DNA from: Alteribacillus persepolensis
GTDB lineage: Bacteria; Bacillota; Bacilli; Bacillales; Marinococcaceae
Direction of reading: 5' to 3'
DNA length: 64,000 nucleotides
NCBI RefSeq assembly: GCF_900099605.1
Contig: NZ_FNDK01000004.1
Coordinates: forward strand, 1-64,000
The notes under the pieces were generated by a model, which was not told where the DNA came from, did not search any database, and was given only the letters and a program-made list of their open reading frames with translations. Of this stretch, positions 44,111 through 53,775 are shown piece after piece. The position numbers were made by a program, and so were the translations under genes. Numbering within the stretch: position 1 is the stretch's first letter; every line of letters begins with the position of its first letter.

Positions 44111-44416
44111 CTATGTTTTTGATACATCGGGATGTGTTCGGTACCATATCCACAAATCATTAATGATGGAGGCCCGCTCAGCAATCTCTTCATTAAGACG
44201 GCAGCAGATGTCGAAGTTTTCCTCTGTATCGAGCTGAGCTTGTTTGTGTTCAATATTTCTTTCAATCGCGGCAATTCGTTCTGGGATCTGCCCGCGTATT
44301 GCTTCCCATTGTGCTAAAATGCGGGACTGTGTGCTTGTTTCGAGAAGTTCCCAGTCTCGTTTCAGCACAGGAAGCTTGATTCCAAGCCTTGGGTCATGCA
44401 TAAATAGGCAGCACAT
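44111..44416 (-). CDS. Hypothetical protein (101 aa)
   Basis: A 101-residue soluble protein opening MCCLFMHDPRLGIKLPVLKR, with helical, charged middle (IPERIAAIERNIEHKQAQLD) and IWYRTHPDVSKT at the end. Four of its residues are Cys (three in CC pairs or near them). I do not recognise a family. ATG 44416 has a strong AAAAAGGAGGTGC upstream, which makes expression likely. It is convergent with the EcsC-family gene, with stop codons adjacent, and divergent from argG. Confidence 0.7.
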   Translation of the reverse strand: MCCLFMHDPRLGIKLPVLKRDWELLETSTQSRILAQWEAIRGQIPERIAAIERNIEHKQAQLDTEENFDICCRLNEEIAERASIINDLWIWYRTHPDVSKT

Positions 44417-44637
44417 AGTTGCACCTCCTTTTTAGGACATATCATCAAAGCAATCGACAGGTTTGTGTATAAACGCTGTATGCATATCTAAATTGTATCA
44501 TAGGAGACAGAGCAATTCAGTATTTTCATGCTTTATGGATGCAAAAAGGGTTTTTGGTTGAATCATCGGAAAATACCGGTGTGAAAGGAATGAGTTCGTC
44601 ACGTATCCATAAGGGTTAATAAATTTTTATGCTTTTT

Positions 44638-44678
44638 TATGAATAAGTATTGCAAAAAAGAAGCAGCGCTGTTACAGT
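44638..44678 (+). promoter_or_regulatory. argGH promoter overlapped by an ARG-box-like site
   Basis: TTGCAA (44650-44655), 17 bp, TACAGT (44673-44678). TATGAATAAGTATTGCAA (44638-44655) covers the -35 and resembles the AhrC box CATGAATAAAAATTCAAG at 12 of 18 positions. The rest of the 395-bp gap upstream (44417-44637) shows nothing I can name. Confidence 0.55.
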
Positions 44679-44772
44679 TATTAATAACAAAGCACACATG
44701 GTTTCATAGAATAGAACGAGGCAAACGCCTCTCATATTTTTGCACGTAAATGTATAAAAATAATAACTTCAG

Positions 44773-44790
44773 TATGAATATTCAATGCAT
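44773..44790 (+). promoter_or_regulatory. Second ARG-box-like site in the argG leader
   Basis: TATGAATATTCAATGCAT contains the perfect palindrome TGAATATTCA, an ARG-box half-site pair with a shortened centre. It lies 22 bases upstream of the argG ATG, so AhrC/ArgR could bind two places across the leader. Confidence 0.45.
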
Positions 44791-44811
44791 GAAGGTGGAG
44801 GGAAAGTATAA

Positions 44812-46017
44812 ATGGCAAATAAAAAAGTAGTTTTAGCATACTCTGGCGGCCTTGATACATCGGTAGCGATTCAATGGTTAAGCGATAATGGTTATGACGT
44901 TGTAGCGGTAGGTCTTGATGTTGGAGAAGGAAAAGACCTTGAGTTTGTAAAAGAAAAAGCACTGCAAGTGGGTGCAATTCAATCTTATACTGTTGATGCC
45001 AAAAAAGAATTTGCAGAAGAGTTTGTTTTACCGGCTATGCAAGCACATACGCTATATGAACAAAAATATCCGCTCGTATCTGCTTTATCCAGACCACTTA
45101 TTTCAAAGAAATTGGTTGAAATTGCAGAGCAAACAAACGCAGATGCGGTAGCGCACGGCTGTACAGGGAAAGGGAACGACCAAGTTCGTTTTGAAGTGTC
45201 TATTCAAGCACTAAACCCTAACCTTGAAGTGCTGGCTCCAGTAAGAGAGTGGGGCTGGTCAAGAGATGAAGAAATTGAATATGCAAGAAAACATGAAATT
45301 CCAATCCCAATTGATCTTGATAACCCGTATTCTGTTGACCAAAATCTATGGGGAAGAAGTAACGAATGCGGTATTCTTGAAGATCCTTGGGCAACACCTC
45401 CTGAAGGCGCGTATGAATTGACAAATCCAATTGAAAAAACACCGGATGAGCCAGATACAATTGAAATTGAATTCCAGAAAGGAAAGCCAGTTGCGCTAGA
45501 TGGCAAAGCATATGAGCTTGATGATCTCATTCTTGAGTTAAACGCGCTTGCTGGAAAACACGGCATCGGAAGAATTGATCATGTTGAAAACAGAATGGTA
45601 GGCATTAAGTCAAGAGAAGTATATGAATGCCCAGGTGCCATGACGCTTATTAAAGCCCATAAAGAGTTAGAAGATCTTACGCTGCCAAAAGAGGTAGCAC
45701 ACTTTAAACCAGTTGTGGAAAAAAAGCTCTCTGAAGTGATTTACGAAGGTCTGTGGTTCTCCCAAATTAGAAACGCACTTGAAGCATTCCTTCAAGAAAC
45801 GCAGGAAAATGTTACTGGTCTTGTGAGAGTGAAGCTGTTCAAAGGCAATGCCATTGTAGAAGGAAGAAAATCGGAGCTTTCCCTTTACAATGAAAAGCTT
45901 GCTACTTATACACCAGAAGATGAATTTAATCAAAATGCAGCGGTTGGCTTTATTGAGCTTTGGGGACTGCCAACAAAAGTGCACAGCATGGTGAAAAAGA
46001 AAGGTGTAAACGTATGA
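44812..46017 (+). CDS. argG: Argininosuccinate synthase
   Basis: A 401-residue enzyme that joins citrulline and aspartate with ATP in arginine synthesis. It has the PP-loop [18 protein letters not shown] at about 5-22, [20 protein letters not shown] near 112-131, and the substrate-binding [19 protein letters not shown] 44812 follows GGTGGAGGGAAAG. Its stop overlaps the argH start by ATGA (46014-46017). Two ARG-box-like sites lie upstream. Confidence 0.97.
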   Translation: MANKKVVLAYSGGLDTSVAIQWLSDNGYDVVAVGLDVGEGKDLEFVKEKALQVGAIQSYTVDAKKEFAEEFVLPAMQAHTLYEQKYPLVSALSRPLISKKLVEIAEQTNADAVAHGCTGKGNDQVRFEVSIQALNPNLEVLAPVREWGWSRDEEIEYARKHEIPIPIDLDNPYSVDQNLWGRSNECGILEDPWATPPEGAYELTNPIEKTPDEPDTIEIEFQKGKPVALDGKAYELDDLILELNALAGKHGIGRIDHVENRMVGIKSREVYECPGAMTLIKAHKELEDLTLPKEVAHFKPVVEKKLSEVIYEGLWFSQIRNALEAFLQETQENVTGLVRVKLFKGNAIVEGRKSELSLYNEKLATYTPEDEFNQNAAVGFIELWGLPTKVHSMVKKKGVNV

Positions 46018-47393
46018 CAAAGTTATGGGGCGGAAGGTTTACAAAAAGTGCGGAAGAGTGGGTGGATGCCTTTGGGGCATCCATCCCTTTTGATAAAGAG
46101 CTCGTAGAAGAAGACATCACGGGAAGTTTAGCGCACGTGAAAATGCTCGCTGCCTGCGACATTATTACAGATGAAGAAGCAGCTGCTATTACAGAAGGGC
46201 TGCAGAAACTATTAAACAAAGCAGAGAAGGACGAGCTTTCGTATTCTATTCAAAATGAAGATATTCACCTTAATATCGAAAAGTTTTTGACGGATGAAGT
46301 CGGTCCAGTTGGTGGAAAGCTTCATACAGGACGAAGCCGTAACGACCAGGTAGCTACTGATATGCATCTGTATTTGCGTAAACACACCAAGGACGTGATG
46401 GCCTTGGTTAAACAAATGCAAGAAGCGCTTGTTGAACAAGCAGACAAGCACGTCGAGACAATTATTCCGGGGTACACTCACTTGCAGCGGGCGCAGCCGG
46501 TGTCATTAGCCCATCATTTTATGGCTTATTTCTGGATGTTAGAGCGTGATTACACGAGACTAGAAGACAGTTTGAAGCGGCTGAACATATCCCCGCTTGG
46601 TGCAGGGGCACTTGCTGGTACCACGTTTCCAATTGACCGTCACTATACAGCAGAGTTGTTAGAATTTGATGGTATTTATGAGAACAGCCTTGACGCTGTT
46701 AGTGATCGTGATTTTATTGTTGAATTTATGAGCGCATCAGCGATGATTATGATGCATTTGTCCCGTCTGGCGGAAGAATTTATTTTATGGTCGAGCCAAG
46801 AGTTCGGGTTTATTGAGCTGGATGATACATTTGCCACAGGCAGCAGTATTATGCCGCAAAAGAAAAATCCGGATATGGCAGAATTGATTCGCGGCAAAAC
46901 AGGGCGTGTGTATGGAAGCTTATTTTCCCTGTTAACTTTGTTAAAAGGCCTTCCGTTAGCCTATAACAAAGACATGCAAGAAGATAAAGAAGGAATGTTT
47001 GATACGGTGACGACGGTGAAGGGATCGGTAAAAATCTTTACAGGCATGATTGAGACGATGACAGTCAACACCGATGTAATGGAAAAAGAAACGCATTCTG
47101 ACTTCTCGAATGCTACCGAGCTGGCCGATTATTTAGCTTCAAAAGGGATGCCGTTTCGACAGGCACACGAAGTAGTAGGCAAACTAGTGTTATTATGTAT
47201 TCAAAAAGGCATATACCTGCTTGATCTGCCGATGGATGAATACAAACAGGCTAGTGAATTGTTTGAAGAAGACATCTATGATGTGCTGAAGCCGTCTACT
47301 GTTGTGAAAAGGCGTAACAGTGCAGGCGGGACTGGTTTTGAACAGGTGAAAAAAGCTATTGAGACAGGACGAGAAAAGCTCAAACAAAAATAA
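46014..47393 (+). CDS. argH: Argininosuccinate lyase
   Basis: A 459-residue fumarase/aspartase-superfamily enzyme splitting argininosuccinate to arginine and fumarate. It starts [20 protein letters not shown] and carries [19 protein letters not shown], the TSSDTPHT-type region [20 protein letters not shown], and the superfamily signature [16 protein letters not shown] chose ATG 46014, which overlaps the argG stop; the open frame extends 18 codons into argG without a ribosome binding site. A terminator-like hairpin in the following repeat ends the operon. Confidence 0.97.
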   Translation: MTKLWGGRFTKSAEEWVDAFGASIPFDKELVEEDITGSLAHVKMLAACDIITDEEAAAITEGLQKLLNKAEKDELSYSIQNEDIHLNIEKFLTDEVGPVGGKLHTGRSRNDQVATDMHLYLRKHTKDVMALVKQMQEALVEQADKHVETIIPGYTHLQRAQPVSLAHHFMAYFWMLERDYTRLEDSLKRLNISPLGAGALAGTTFPIDRHYTAELLEFDGIYENSLDAVSDRDFIVEFMSASAMIMMHLSRLAEEFILWSSQEFGFIELDDTFATGSSIMPQKKNPDMAELIRGKTGRVYGSLFSLLTLLKGLPLAYNKDMQEDKEGMFDTVTTVKGSVKIFTGMIETMTVNTDVMEKETHSDFSNATELADYLASKGMPFRQAHEVVGKLVLLCIQKGIYLLDLPMDEYKQASELFEEDIYDVLKPSTVVKRRNSAGGTGFEQVKKAIETGREKLKQK

Positions 47394-47423
47394 CGAGGCT
47401 GGGATACAAGTATAAGAACCATA

Positions 47424-47466
47424 TAATAATCCGAACGATTTATTAAAAATCAGTTCGGATTATTTG
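47424..47466 (+). terminator. Terminator after argGH
   Basis: AATAATCCGAACGATT and AATCAGTTCGGATTATT arms followed by TG. The CCGAACG core resembles the palindrome at 15080-15121 and is part of the shared repeat. Confidence 0.75.
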
Positions 47467-47625
47467 TGTATCACAGGAATGTCTATCGCTGCTCCGTCAA
47501 CATACGTCGTCGCGGCAGGCGAACCTGAAGAGCCATCCAGAATGAGAGAATATGATGGAAGGCTTATAGGCCAAGAGGGGGCTGTCAAAGAGGCATTTTT
47601 ATGATCTTTTAATACATCCCCGTGT
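47463..47625 (-). repeat. Dispersed repeat, copy C (composite)
   Basis: Positions 47463-47525, reverse-complemented, match copy B's tail at 15021-15079 (GTATGTTGACGGAGCAGCGA, ATTCCTGT). Positions 47510-47600 on the plus strand match the 3' part of copy A (GCGGCAGGCGAACCTGAAGA, GAAGAGCCATCCAG). From 47577 GGGGGCTGTCAAAGAGGCAT opens a hairpin related to that at 530-575. The segment is thus a mosaic of two repeat types, between argH and the uspA gene. Confidence 0.6.
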
Positions 47626-47676
47626 GCCGGCTCCTCCAGGACTTGTCGCTCGTGAGCAAGACGCTTGTGTTTTTAT

Positions 47677-48111
47677 TTATGAACGGACAATCATGACGTC
47701 ACAGCGTGCTTGCCTGGCAACTGCTTCTGATACACTGCCGATAAGCATACGTTCTACAGCGTTTAATCCAGTCGCCCCTGTTATAATCAAATCAATGTTA
47801 TATTGTTTTGCTATGTCTTTTGGAATTTTGACGCGTGGAGAGCCAAATTCAATGATGGTGGTGACATCTTCGACTCCTTTGTTATGCGCCTCCTGCTTAT
47901 AGCGGTCTAACAATTCTTGTCCAGATGTTTCAGCGCGGGAGACAATGGTCCGGTCATATTGTTCAATCGTCGCAAACGTGCGCGTGTCAATGACATGGGC
48001 AATGACAAGAGCTGCATTGTTTTCCGCTGCAATCTCTGCCGATTTTTTGAAAGCGCGTTTTGCTTCTTCCGAGCCGTCTACCGCTACAAGAATGTTATTG
48101 TATCTTGCCAT
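47677..48111 (-). CDS. Universal stress protein (UspA family)
   Basis: A 144-residue alpha/beta Usp protein. It starts MARYNNILVAVDGSEEAKRA, has HVIDTRTFATIEQYD and the ATP-binding loop DLIITGATGLNAVERMLIGS followed by VSEAVARQARCDVMIVRS. The GXXG-9X-GS pattern suggests an ATP-binding type. I chose ATG 48111 with AAAGGGGG upstream; the open frame continues eight codons. It is transcribed alone towards the copy C repeat. No regulator signal is visible. Confidence 0.92.
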   Translation of the reverse strand: MARYNNILVAVDGSEEAKRAFKKSAEIAAENNAALVIAHVIDTRTFATIEQYDRTIVSRAETSGQELLDRYKQEAHNKGVEDVTTIIEFGSPRVKIPKDIAKQYNIDLIITGATGLNAVERMLIGSVSEAVARQARCDVMIVRS

Positions 48112-48428
48112 GAAAGAACCCCCTTTGTCTTTCATTTTGTTCTATAAAATCTAATATGCGCCTTATTGCTATCTTGTCTGTATTCGTATACTTCCCTGAT
48201 TTTCTAAACAACAAACATTGAATTTTTTTACGCGGCTGCTGTTTCGTAGTAAGATAAAAGAAGAGTATCATCGCAGATATTTGGCACATTCGATGTCTAG
48301 CTTCAGCGTTCAGCCGCCTGGTATTTTTTTGCTTTTGGCAAGGCGGCATGGTGTTATATGAACGTTCAGAACTTGTATGGCTGAGACGAAGGTGCCTGTG
48401 CTTTTCTTATTTTGAAAGGAGGGGTTAG
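48112..48428. repeat. uspA-ytkK divergent gap with a second repeat type
   Basis: The gap holds at about 48291-48352 a sequence of the Bacillaceae type GATGTCTAGCTTCAGCGTTC, with a hairpin GCCGCCT (48313-48319) and AGGCGGC (48341-48347) around a T-rich loop. I recall similar elements between genes in Bacillus, Geobacillus and relatives. Promoters of the two divergent genes must lie here but are not clear. Confidence 0.45.
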
Positions 48429-49187
48429 ATGCGCCATGCTTTGGTAACCGCTGGAACAAAAGGGATTGGCAAGTCCGTAGCAGAACGTTTTTTACATAAG
48501 GGTTATTCTGTCACTGTCAGCTACCGCCGTGATGAAGAGGCAATGAAACAAATGAAAGCAGATTGGAAACACGCAGGAGACCGCCTTCAATTCGTTCAAG
48601 CCGATGTGACGAAAGCGGATGACTTAAAACAGCTAGTCGCAGCAGCATATCAAACATTTGGCCGCCTGGATGTTTTAGTCAACAATGCAGGACCTTACAT
48701 TTTTGAAAGAAAAAAGCTGATGGATTATACAGAGAATGAATGGCACGAAATGGTACACGGCAACTTGTCTTCTATGTTCTATCTTTTTCAAGCGGCTGTT
48801 CCTATTATGAGAAAACAACAATACGGCCGAATCGTTACTTATGGATTTCAAGGGGCTCAAGAAGCACCTGCTTGGATTTATCGTTCCGCTTACGCTGCTG
48901 CGAAAACAGGTCTCGTTTCTTTAACGAAAACAGTATCCATTGAGGAAGCGGAAAACGGAATCACGGTGAACATGGTATGCCCGGGAGTCATTACCGATGA
49001 GTACAAGGAAGCAGCGATTGCTGATGCAAAGCAAGTTACAGATGTGAATACACCGGTAGGACGCCCTGCTGCTGGTGAAGATATTGCACGAACCATTGAT
49101 TTTCTATGTGAAGATCATGCTGATATGATTACCGGCTCAGTAGTGGAAGTAACCGGCGGTGTGGATGTTCTTCATAAACGCAGATAG
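48429..49187 (+). CDS. ytkK: SDR family oxidoreductase YtkK
   Basis: A 252-residue short-chain dehydrogenase. It has the cofactor motif VTAGTKGIGKSVAERF (TGxxxGIG variant TAGTKGIG), VNNAGPYIF, the catalytic YRSAYAAAK (YxxxK) and GSVVEVTGGVDVLHKRR at the end. The position near ytkL and the family match B. subtilis YtkK. The substrate is unknown. ATG 48429 follows GAAAGGAGGGG. The following secreted gene starts 52 bp after its stop. Confidence 0.85.
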   Translation: MRHALVTAGTKGIGKSVAERFLHKGYSVTVSYRRDEEAMKQMKADWKHAGDRLQFVQADVTKADDLKQLVAAAYQTFGRLDVLVNNAGPYIFERKKLMDYTENEWHEMVHGNLSSMFYLFQAAVPIMRKQQYGRIVTYGFQGAQEAPAWIYRSAYAAAKTGLVSLTKTVSIEEAENGITVNMVCPGVITDEYKEAAIADAKQVTDVNTPVGRPAAGEDIARTIDFLCEDHADMITGSVVEVTGGVDVLHKRR

Positions 49188-49239
49188 AATATGTATAAAG
49201 TCTGCTAATAATTGGCACCTTATGGATGAGGTGATAACG

Positions 49240-49626
49240 GTGAAATTAGCAGCGGCTTTATGTATGACAGCTATTCTCAGCTTATCCTGCCACAGCACCT
49301 TTGCGGCAGCACAAGGGTTAAGCGAAATTTTTCTATTTAAAGCGACCGCTGAAACAAAAGATGGTGCGGTATATCATTGGGAATATAACAGTCCAAATGA
49401 TTTTGAATATCACGAGAAAGGAAAAGCATATCACGGTGACGAAGCAAAAGATAAAGTAGAATCCATTTATCATCACGCTCAAGTGACTAAACAAACAACG
49501 GATGAAGAACTGGCTGAAGTATTTAAGAACAACGGCTTTTCTGAGCTGCAACGTTTGGATGTGAGATGGCAGGATGAAAACGGTGATTTGTATACATGGT
49601 TATGGCAAGAAGCACAAACAAGTTAA
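49240..49626 (+). CDS. Secreted hypothetical protein (128 aa)
   Basis: A 128-residue protein with a Sec signal peptide at about 1-23 (MKLAAALCMTAILSLSCHST, then FAAA). The mature domain is about 105 residues, polar and rich in Tyr/Trp (YHWEYNSPNDFEYHEKGKAY, WQDENGDLYTWLWQEAQ). The cysteine in LSLSC is not a good lipobox. I chose GTG 49240 because GAGGTG lies 7 bases upstream; the long upstream frame overlaps ytkK without a ribosome binding site. I do not recognise the family; a small extracellular or wall protein is likely. Confidence 0.65.
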   Translation: MKLAAALCMTAILSLSCHSTFAAAQGLSEIFLFKATAETKDGAVYHWEYNSPNDFEYHEKGKAYHGDEAKDKVESIYHHAQVTKQTTDEELAEVFKNNGFSELQRLDVRWQDENGDLYTWLWQEAQTS

Positions 49627-49632
49627 ACAGAC

Positions 49633-49665
49633 ATAAGCCGAGGAGTAACTTCCTGGGCTTTTTAT
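49633..49665 (+). terminator. Weak terminator after the secreted protein gene
   Basis: AAGCCGAGGA and TTCCTGGGCTT arms with T run. Confidence 0.55.
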
Positions 49666-49777
49666 ACTTTAAGAAGGGGAGATGTTTAGCGCTTTTCATT
49701 CTTTGCTTTTCACACATGAAATGGTGCGGAAACGGGTATAAAAGCAGAAGAGGCAAGATGGAAGGAGTGCTGTCCTG

Positions 49778-50893
49778 ATGAAAATTGGTGTGCCAAAAGA
49801 AGTGAAAAATAATGAAAACCGTGTAGCGCTCACACCAGGGGGCGTCGTTCAATTTGTACAACAGCAGCATAAAGTGTTCGTGGAGAAAGGAGCAGGATTA
49901 GGTTCAGGTTTTTCCGATCAAGAATATGAAAAAGCAGGTGCAGCTCTGGTGGATGGTCCTGAGGATGCATGGGAGCAAGAGATGGTGTTAAAAGTGAAAG
50001 AGCCCGTACCGGAAGAATACGGTTACTTTCGGGAAGGGCTGTTGTTGTTTACGTATTTGCACCTTGCACCGCTGCCGGAGCTGACACAAGAGCTGATGAA
50101 TAAAAAAGTAACCGCGGTGGCATATGAAACGGTACAGCTAGACAATGGCTCCCTGCCTCTTTTAACACCGATGAGCGAAGTGGCTGGAAGAATGGCAACG
50201 CAAATGGGTGCTGCGTTTCTTGAAAAGACAAAAGGAGGAAAAGGCATTCTTTTAGCAGGCGTCCCCGGTGTCAGCCGCGGAAAAGTAACTATTATCGGAG
50301 GCGGGACAGCTGGAACGAACGCGGCTAAAATTGCTGTAGGATTAGGAGCAGATGTTACGATATTAGATGTTAATCCGATGCGCCTTCGTGAACTGGATGA
50401 TATTTTTGGGACAGCTATTCAAACGAAAGTTTCTAACTCTGTCACGATCGGCGAAGCGGTACAAGAATCCGATGTAGTGGTTGGTGCTGTACTTATCCCT
50501 GGAGCGAAAGCGCCGAAATTAGTGACAGAAGATATGGTAAAGAGTATGGGAGCAGGGTCGGTTCTAGTGGATATTGCCATTGACCAAGGCGGAATATTTG
50601 AGACAACCGATAAAATAACGACCCATGATCATCCTGTTTATACCAAACATGACGTTACTCACTACGCAGTGGCGAATATGCCGGGAGCTGTTCCGCGCAC
50701 GTCGACGCTCGCCCTGACCAACGTTACGGTACCGTACGCCCTGGCTTTAGCAAACAAAGGTGTTCAACAAGCTTGCCGTGATGATGCAGCTTTATTAAAG
50801 GGGATAAATACGCATGTTGGACATCTTGTTTATGAGGCAGTAGCAGATGCACAAAACCTGCCTTTTACGAACGTGAACGAAATATTAGCATAA
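49778..50893 (+). CDS. ald: Alanine dehydrogenase
   Basis: A 371-residue NAD-dependent enzyme that converts L-alanine to pyruvate and ammonia; B. subtilis Ald is 378 and is needed for alanine use in growth and sporulation. It starts [20 protein letters not shown], with Lys and Arg substrate residues, [20 protein letters not shown], and the Rossmann loop [20 protein letters not shown] followed by [21 protein letters not shown] is near the end. ATG 49778 follows GGAAGGAGTGC. A monocistronic unit, followed by ytkL after 128 bp. Confidence 0.97.
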   Translation: MKIGVPKEVKNNENRVALTPGGVVQFVQQQHKVFVEKGAGLGSGFSDQEYEKAGAALVDGPEDAWEQEMVLKVKEPVPEEYGYFREGLLLFTYLHLAPLPELTQELMNKKVTAVAYETVQLDNGSLPLLTPMSEVAGRMATQMGAAFLEKTKGGKGILLAGVPGVSRGKVTIIGGGTAGTNAAKIAVGLGADVTILDVNPMRLRELDDIFGTAIQTKVSNSVTIGEAVQESDVVVGAVLIPGAKAPKLVTEDMVKSMGAGSVLVDIAIDQGGIFETTDKITTHDHPVYTKHDVTHYAVANMPGAVPRTSTLALTNVTVPYALALANKGVQQACRDDAALLKGINTHVGHLVYEAVADAQNLPFTNVNEILA

Positions 50894-51021
50894 ACCAGCG
50901 CAGAAATAGAAAAATTCGACGTTTATTTTGTTGTACAGACAGGAAAAACAACACTAGAATAGAAATTGATACAGTGGTTTCGTCTAGACATTACCGTAGA
51001 AGATAAAGAGGAGGAAATAGC

Positions 51022-51708
51022 ATGAAAGTAAGTTATCATGGACATTCTGTTGTACACATTGAAGCAAATGGGAAAAACATATTAATTGATCCATTTATTA
51101 CGGGAAATGGTATGTGTGACCTAGAAGCTGATAAAGTAAAGGCAGATGTAATTTTGTTAACGCATGGCCACAATGACCACGTTGGCGATACGGTTGATAT
51201 TGCCAAACGAAATAATGCGCTTGTTGTTGCCCCATTTGAGCTGGCGACATATTTAGGATGGCAAGGGCTTGAAACACACCCAATGCATATTGGGGGAGCA
51301 TATACGTTTGACTTTGGCCGTGTGAAGCTGACCCAGGCTTTTCATGGATCTTCTTATACAGAAGAAGAAAACCAAAAAATTGTTTACACCGGCATGCCTG
51401 CAGGGATTATTTTTGAGGCAGAAGGAAAGACCATCTATCACATGGGAGATACAGGATTGTTTTCTGACATTCAATTGATTGGAGAGCGTCATGACATTGA
51501 TTTATTGTTTGTCCCAATTGGTGATAACTTTACAATGGGGCCAGAAGACGCAAAACAAGCGGTCGAGTGGCTGAAACCAGGCTTTACCGTGCCAATCCAC
51601 TACAATACGATGCCGCCTATTCAACAAGATGCTGGAGCTTTTGTAGAGTCGATTTCTCCACATAAAGGAAAAGCCTTGGAGGCAGGCGAATCTGTCGATT
51701 TATCCTAA
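51022..51708 (+). CDS. ytkL: YtkL, metal-dependent hydrolase (UPF0173)
   Basis: A 228-residue metallo-beta-lactamase-fold protein. It has the zinc motif [17 protein letters not shown] (HxHxDH variant THGHNDH), [11 protein letters not shown] early, [15 protein letters not shown] and [13 protein letters not shown] later, and [11 protein letters not shown] at the C-terminal metal histidine. It matches B. subtilis YtkL (227). The physiological substrate is unknown. ATG 51022 follows AAAGAGGAGGAA. Confidence 0.93.
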   Translation: MKVSYHGHSVVHIEANGKNILIDPFITGNGMCDLEADKVKADVILLTHGHNDHVGDTVDIAKRNNALVVAPFELATYLGWQGLETHPMHIGGAYTFDFGRVKLTQAFHGSSYTEEENQKIVYTGMPAGIIFEAEGKTIYHMGDTGLFSDIQLIGERHDIDLLFVPIGDNFTMGPEDAKQAVEWLKPGFTVPIHYNTMPPIQQDAGAFVESISPHKGKALEAGESVDLS

Positions 51709-51778
51709 ACGTACAATAGTACAAGCATATGAACGAAAGGCTTGCACCTGTCACAAGGGTGTTATTTCTTTCCTGCAT

Positions 51779-51827
51779 TAAAGCTGTTTCACTGTTGTTG
51801 TATAAAACGTGAAACAGCTTTTTTATG
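51779..51827 (+). terminator. Terminator after ytkL
   Basis: AAAGCTGTTTCACTG-type and CGTGAAACAGCTT arms followed by TTTTTATG. Confidence 0.8.
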
Positions 51828-51922
51828 TGTTATATATAAACACAACGGGGGTGCCATTTTATTGGCAACGCTTACAATGTTGTATTGAAAGGAGTTTTGT
51901 CTAAATAGTCAGACATTTGTCC

Positions 51923-51951
51923 TTGCTATTATTTTAACAGATACGTATAAT
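51923..51951 (+). promoter_or_regulatory. Promoter for ytoI
   Basis: TTGCTA (51923-51928), 17 bp, TATAAT (51946-51951), 60 bp upstream of the ytoI ATG. Confidence 0.7.
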
Positions 51952-52011
51952 GGGAAATAATACAGAGTGAAAGTTGCAGTGATACAGTTATAAAAGAAAC
52001 GGGGTGATACG

Positions 52012-53322
52012 ATGGCAACCAAACATGAGCAAATTCTGCAATATATTACAGATCTCGGTGTCGGAGAAAAGATTTCTGTCAGGCGTATTGCAAAAGATTT
52101 GCAGGTTAGTGAAGGAACTGCTTATCGTGCCATTAAAGAAGCGGAAAACCAAGGATTGGTCAGCACCATCGAACGTGTAGGGACGATACGTATCGAGAAA
52201 AAGAAAAAAGATAACATTGAAAAACTTACGTATGCAGAAGTCGTTAATATTGTGGATGGACAAGTTCTTGGCGGAAGAGATGGTCTGCATAAAACACTGA
52301 ATCGATTTGTGATTGGTGCAATGAAGCTAGAAGCGATGATGCGCTATGTAGAGCCAGGAAACTTGTTGATTGTCGGTAACCGTTACCAAGTCCATAAATT
52401 AGCGCTGGAATCGGGAGCAGCTGTGTTAATTACCGGGGGATTTGATACAAATGAAGATGTTATCGCATTAGCAGACGAGCTGGATTTGCCTGTCATTAGT
52501 ACAAGTTATGATACGTTTACTGTGGCAACGATGATTAACCGAGCCATTTATGACCAGTTAATAAAAAAAGAAATTGTGCTCGTCAATGATATTTTAATTC
52601 CGCTGCAGGACACGTATTTCATGACGACAGAAAATACGGTCGAAAAATGGCACGAGATGAATCAGCGTACAGGCCACAGCCGCTACCCTGTCATTGATAG
52701 TGACATGAAAGTGCAAGGAATGGTGGCAGCAAAAGACGTATTGGGAGCTAATATGCAAACATCGATTGAAAAAGTGATGACAAAAAGTCCTATTACTGTG
52801 AGTGAGCGTACATCTGTAGCATCAGTTGCGCACGTAATGGTGTGGGAAGGAATTGAATTGCTTCCAGTGATTGATGACCAGCGCCATCTTTTAGGTGTCA
52901 TCAGTCGACAAGATGTGTTGAAAGCATTACAAATGACACAGCGTCAGCCGCACGTGGGAGAAACGCTCGATGATTTAGTTACCGGCCGTTTTTCTGATGC
53001 CGGGCCGGGTTCTGAGTATCATTATCAGTGTGAAGTAACACCGCAAATGACTAATCACCTTGGCATGATTTCTTATGGGGTGCTGACCACACTGGTTACA
53101 GAAACGGGAAGCAGGCTGTTAAAGCAGTATAAAAAAGGAGATTTAGTCGTTGAAAATATTACGCTGTATTTTATTAAGCCTGTTCAAATTGAAAGCACAA
53201 TTGACATGAAAGGAAAACTGCTTGAAGTAGGCCGTAAGCATGGGAAAGTTGATGTGGAACTGTATCATGAAGGTGAAATTGTTGGTAAGGCACTCTTAAT
53301 GGCCCAGTTATTAGACCGGTAA
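52012..53322 (+). CDS. ytoI: YtoI, HTH-DRTGG-CBS-hotdog protein
   Basis: A 436-residue multidomain protein matching B. subtilis YtoI. An N-terminal winged HTH covers about 5-60 (ISVRRIAKDLQVSEGTAYRA). A DRTGG domain follows at about 75-190 (IVGNRYQVHKLALESGAAVL, ITGG). Two CBS domains are at 195-310 (HSRYPVIDSDMKVQGMVAAK and a block starting with LLPVIDD). The C-terminus is a hotdog/thioesterase-like domain at 320-436 (NHLGMISYGVLTTLVTETGS). Probably a ligand-sensing regulator. ATG 52012 follows ACGGGGTGATACG. It is convergent with ytpI. Confidence 0.93.
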   Translation: MATKHEQILQYITDLGVGEKISVRRIAKDLQVSEGTAYRAIKEAENQGLVSTIERVGTIRIEKKKKDNIEKLTYAEVVNIVDGQVLGGRDGLHKTLNRFVIGAMKLEAMMRYVEPGNLLIVGNRYQVHKLALESGAAVLITGGFDTNEDVIALADELDLPVISTSYDTFTVATMINRAIYDQLIKKEIVLVNDILIPLQDTYFMTTENTVEKWHEMNQRTGHSRYPVIDSDMKVQGMVAAKDVLGANMQTSIEKVMTKSPITVSERTSVASVAHVMVWEGIELLPVIDDQRHLLGVISRQDVLKALQMTQRQPHVGETLDDLVTGRFSDAGPGSEYHYQCEVTPQMTNHLGMISYGVLTTLVTETGSRLLKQYKKGDLVVENITLYFIKPVQIESTIDMKGKLLEVGRKHGKVDVELYHEGEIVGKALLMAQLLDR

Positions 53323-53324
53323 TA

Positions 53325-53358
53325 CAAAAAAGACGACCTCATAAAAGGAGGTCGCTGC
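53325..53358 (-). terminator. Terminator for ytpI (minus strand)
   Basis: Read leftwards: GCGACCTC and GAGGTCGTC arms followed by TTTTTTG. On the plus strand the T run is missing, so it serves ytpI better than ytoI. Confidence 0.75.
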
Positions 53359-53362
53359 AACA

Positions 53363-53671
53363 TTATGTGTTCAGGTGCTGTTCTTCTGCTTCTTCTGCCG
53401 CATACGGCAAATACAGTTTGTATGCACGATAACCTAAGAAAATATTAGCAAATCCTACTATTAAGAAAACAATACCGACGATGTTGTCTACAGTTCCACG
53501 GCTGGTATAAAGGAGATTGGCGCCAAAAGCTGCCAAAAACGCTCCGAGGCTCATATTTGCTTTTGTTTGAATCCATTTTTTTTCAATGGGAGCTTTTGTG
53601 CGAACGGATTTTATTTTATAAAACACATACAGTGCTAGTCCGATTACAAGGATAATAATAAATATTGGCAT
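53363..53671 (-). CDS. ytpI: YtpI, small membrane protein
   Basis: A 102-residue protein with three predicted membrane spans (IFIIILVIGLALYVFYKI, MSLGAFLAAFGANLLYTS, IVGIVFLIVGFANIFLGYRA). It is the YtpI family, also 100 residues in B. subtilis, function unknown. I chose ATG 53671 with AGGAGG in front. It is divergent from nrnA by about 100 bp, as in B. subtilis. Confidence 0.88.
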   Translation of the reverse strand: MPIFIIILVIGLALYVFYKIKSVRTKAPIEKKWIQTKANMSLGAFLAAFGANLLYTSRGTVDNIVGIVFLIVGFANIFLGYRAYKLYLPYAAEEAEEQHLNT

Positions 53672-53775
53672 TGCGTATCCTCCTGAAAAATATGATGCTG
53701 TCCTTTCATTATTGTACGGGGAAATGCGTATAGAAGCAAATAAAATATAAGGCTGCTGCAAGCAGAAAGGAAGAG

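Noticed and set aside
47624-47902. 92-codon plus frame opposite the uspA gene
   Set aside because: Antisense to a well-conserved Usp coding sequence; no ribosome binding site or motif.
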